DNA from: Apostichopus japonicus
Taxonomy: Eukaryota; Echinodermata; Holothuroidea; Aspidochirotida; Stichopodidae
Assembly (NCBI RefSeq): GCF_037975245.1
Contig: NC_092570.1
Location: 19,791,418 to 19,855,417, forward strand
Length of the DNA: 64,000 bases
Direction of reading: 5' to 3'
This document shows, one piece after another, positions 61,586-64,000 of this stretch. The notes beneath the pieces were generated by a model, which was given only the letters and a program-made list of their open reading frames with translations, was not told where the DNA came from and made no database searches. Within the stretch, counting starts at the first letter, position 1; the number at the start of each line of letters is the position of its first letter. The position numbers were made by a program, and so were the translations under genes.

Positions 61586-62415
61586 TAATTGTGTATCAAC
61601 CACATGGCCTGTTATAGAATTTTTTTGCTCTTGAGAATAATGTATAACATGCAGGTACCACATCTTATAAAGAAAATATCTGCAGTGGGGGGGGGGGGGG
61701 TGGGGCGGTGGATGGATGGCTTAAACATTATATCCTGTCATATACTGGAATGACCAAAGCTATACACACCTCACACACACAATACTGGGGATATATAGCC
61801 TATGTAAAAATATGCAACAGTCAGAAAGGAATCCCCCAATACTCTAATAAGCCAAATAATTTTCCACACGCACCATTTAATAGCTGTGCACCCTCAAAAA
61901 CATATCATATTGGTGAAATATTTACATTTAACTATCCTCAATGGCTACATGATTTGAAGAGACAAACCCTTTCACCACACTACTGCTGAAGATCATTTTC
62001 TAATTCTTTAATACTGCTCATGCTACTGTTAGAGATTAGGTCAATGACCATTAACATAATATCTCTCTGTATTCTTTTTTATATTCACAGCATTATTTCA
62101 TACAGTATCTATGAAAGCCTTCAATAGCTTTCCATGATCGAGAGACTTAACGGTGGAGCTTCTTTTTTTTCTTCTCCAAACAATTGATACAATTCGTTTG
62201 TATCTGTTCTTTCCACAGATTCCTGAAAATACCCTATAGCAGACCTCCAAGCGGCTCTTCAACAAAATAAAGGTTTTGAAAGGATTTGAAGGTTTCGCTG
62301 GGAGGTCTGCTATAGCGAAAAAGTAACCCTCATCATTGTCTTAGTTCCGATGACGTAGCTGAGAAATGGGTGACACATTAATGTTGTGTGACTCTTCTCA
62401 TCATTTACCTTTCTT
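61586..62415 (-). other. Intron interval with a long hairpin
   Basis: Between the two exon-edge arrays. It holds a G run (61687-61700) and the inverted repeat at 62234-62315; otherwise unique. Confidence 0.65.
62234..62315. repeat. Inverted repeat, 15-bp perfect stem
   Basis: ctatagcagacctcc (62234-62248) is the exact reverse complement of ggaggtctgctatag (62301-62315). The stem extends imperfectly inward through aagcg/cgctg across a 52-base interior. It could be a small MITE or a stem-loop in the pre-mRNA. Confidence 0.85.
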
Positions 62416-64000
62416 AAACCATGCACCTCAGTTTAAACCCAGTAAACTCACCCTGCAAGCATTGTTAACATTACAATGCACCTCAGCTTAAACCCAGTAA
62501 ACTCACCCTGAAAGTATTGTTAACATTACCATGCACCTCAGCTTAAACCCAGTAAACTCACCCTGAAAGTATTGTTAACAGTACCATGCATCTCAGCTTA
62601 AACCTAGTAAACTCACCCTGAAAGTATTGTTAACATTACCATGCACCTCAGTTTAAACCCAGTAAACTCACCCTGAAAGTAATGTTAACATTACCATGCA
62701 TCTCAGCTTAAACTGAGTAAACTCACCCTGAATGTAATGTTAACATTACCATGCATCTCAGCTTAAACCCAGTAAACTCACCCTGAAAGTATTGTTAACA
62801 TTACCATGCATCTCAGCTTAAACCCAGTAAACTCACCCTGAATGTAATGTTAACATTACCATGCATCTCAGCTTAAACCCAGTAAACTCACCCTGAATGT
62901 ATTGTTAACATTACCATGCATCTCAGCTTAAACCCAGTAAACTCACCCTGAAAGTATTGTTAACAGTACCATGCATCTCAGCTTAAACCCAGTAAACTCA
63001 CACTGAAAGTATTGTTAACATTACCATGCACCTCAGTTTAAACCCAGTAAACTCACACTGAAAGAAATGTTAAAATTACCATGCATCTCAGCTTAAACCC
63101 AGTAAACTCACCCTGAATGTAATGTTAACATTACCATGCATCTCAGCTTAATCCCAGTAAACTCACCCTGAATGTATTGTTAACATTACCATGCACCTCA
63201 GCTTAAACCCAGTAAACTCACCCTGAATGTATTGTTAACAGTACCATGCATCTCAGCTTAAACCCAGTAAACTCACCCAGAAAGTATTGTTAACATTACC
63301 ATGCATCTCAGCTTAAACCCAGTAAACTCACCCTGAAAGTATTGTTAACATTACCATGCACCTCAGCTTAAACCCAGTAAACTCACCCTGAAAGTATTGT
63401 TAACAGTACCATGCACCTCAGCTTAAACCCAGTAAACTCACCCTGAAAGTTATGTTAACATTACCATGCATCTCAGCTTAAACCCAGTAAACTCACCCTG
63501 AAAGTATTGTTAACATTACCATGCATCTCAGCTTAAACCCAGTAAACTCACACTGAAAGTATTGTTAACAGTACCATGCACCTCAGCTTAAACTCAGTAA
63601 ACTCACCCTGAAAGTAATGTTAACATTACCATGCACCTCAGTTTCAACCCAGTAAACTCACCATGAATGTATTGTTAACATTACCATGCACCTCAGCTTA
63701 AACCCAGTAAACTCACACTGAAAGTATTGTTAACATTACCATGCACCTCAGCTTAAACCCAGTAAACTCACACTGAGAGTAATGTTAACATTACCATGCA
63801 TCTCAGCTTAAACCCAGTAAACTCACCCTGAAAGTATTGTTAACAGTACCATGCACCTCAGCTTAAACCCAGTAAACTCACCCTGAAAGTATTGTTAACA
63901 TTACAATGCACCTCAATTTAAACCCAGTAAACTCACCCTGAAAGTATTGTTAACAGTACCATGCACCTCAGCTTAAACCCAGTAAACTCACCCAGAAAGT
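62416..64000. repeat. 55-bp array copying the end of the first PH exon and its splice donor
   Basis: About 29 units of 55 bp run to the window edge. On the gene strand each unit reads AATGTTAACAATACTTTCAG then GGTGAGTTT, that is codons N V N N T F R followed by a consensus gtgagt donor in phase 0. The family has NVNNSFT immediately before VITP, and the real VITP exon at 61088 begins in phase 0, so this is the PH exon's end in multiple copies. The true exon is presumably the last copy, beyond 64000. Confidence 0.9.

Noticed and set aside
61207-61588. Two near-identical plus-strand frames MFLYRHTDTKDRN...
   Set aside because: Antisense products of the 172-bp array that copies the PH exon start.
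62416-64000. CRISPR-like regular array
   Set aside because: The whole 55-bp unit is repeated with no unique spacers, the host is a eukaryote, and the unit matches a PH exon end with donor.

Overview
This is eukaryotic, intron-rich DNA: AT-rich, with no bacterial-style operons and no long open frames, and with many minisatellites, homopolymer G/C runs, tRNA-derived SINEs and dispersed repeats. The only protein-coding gene I can support fills the window on the minus strand. It is a type II diacylglycerol kinase, the ortholog of the vertebrate DGK-delta/DGK-eta pair. One pre-duplication gene, this repeat content and these intron sizes suggest an invertebrate animal, probably marine. An echinoderm or other deuterostome is my guess, with low confidence.

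Twenty-two coding exons can be placed by residue-level similarity to the family (recalled, not searched), by matching splice sites and by consistent phases. In transcript order, from high to low coordinates, they encode: the C-terminal half of the PH domain (60984-61088); the two C1 zinc fingers (41109-38423, the second finishing in the next exon); the catalytic DAGKc domain (31517-28417); a long regulatory linker (24693-11671); the DAGKa accessory domain (9365-3543); and a helical region leading towards the SAM domain (2982-129). The exons sum to 3273 nt, or 1091 codons, in one continuous frame. The N-terminus with the first half of the PH domain lies beyond position 64000, and the SAM domain lies before position 1. 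Introns are GT-AG except one GC-AG intron. Two candidate alternative first exons (57074-57220 and 49025-49084) sit in the 19.7-kb intron between PH and C1, and both would splice in frame to give PH-less isoforms.

The most unusual signal is in the repeats. Three separate tandem arrays in this one gene are built from the gene's own exon-intron boundaries. A 55-bp array (62416-64000+) carries about 29 copies of a PH-exon end plus splice donor. A 98/104-bp array (30685-31292) carries five extra copies of the end of the first catalytic exon plus its donor. A 172-bp array (61048-61585) carries two extra copies of the start of the second PH exon plus its acceptor. Each places decoy splice sites beside a real one, and use of any decoy I traced runs into a stop codon. 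Other arrays (88 bp, 109 bp, 18 bp, about 120 bp, and a CRE-like about 39-bp array) and a pair of closely similar 1.6-1.7-kb elements fill other introns. No RNA gene, CRISPR array or second gene was found.
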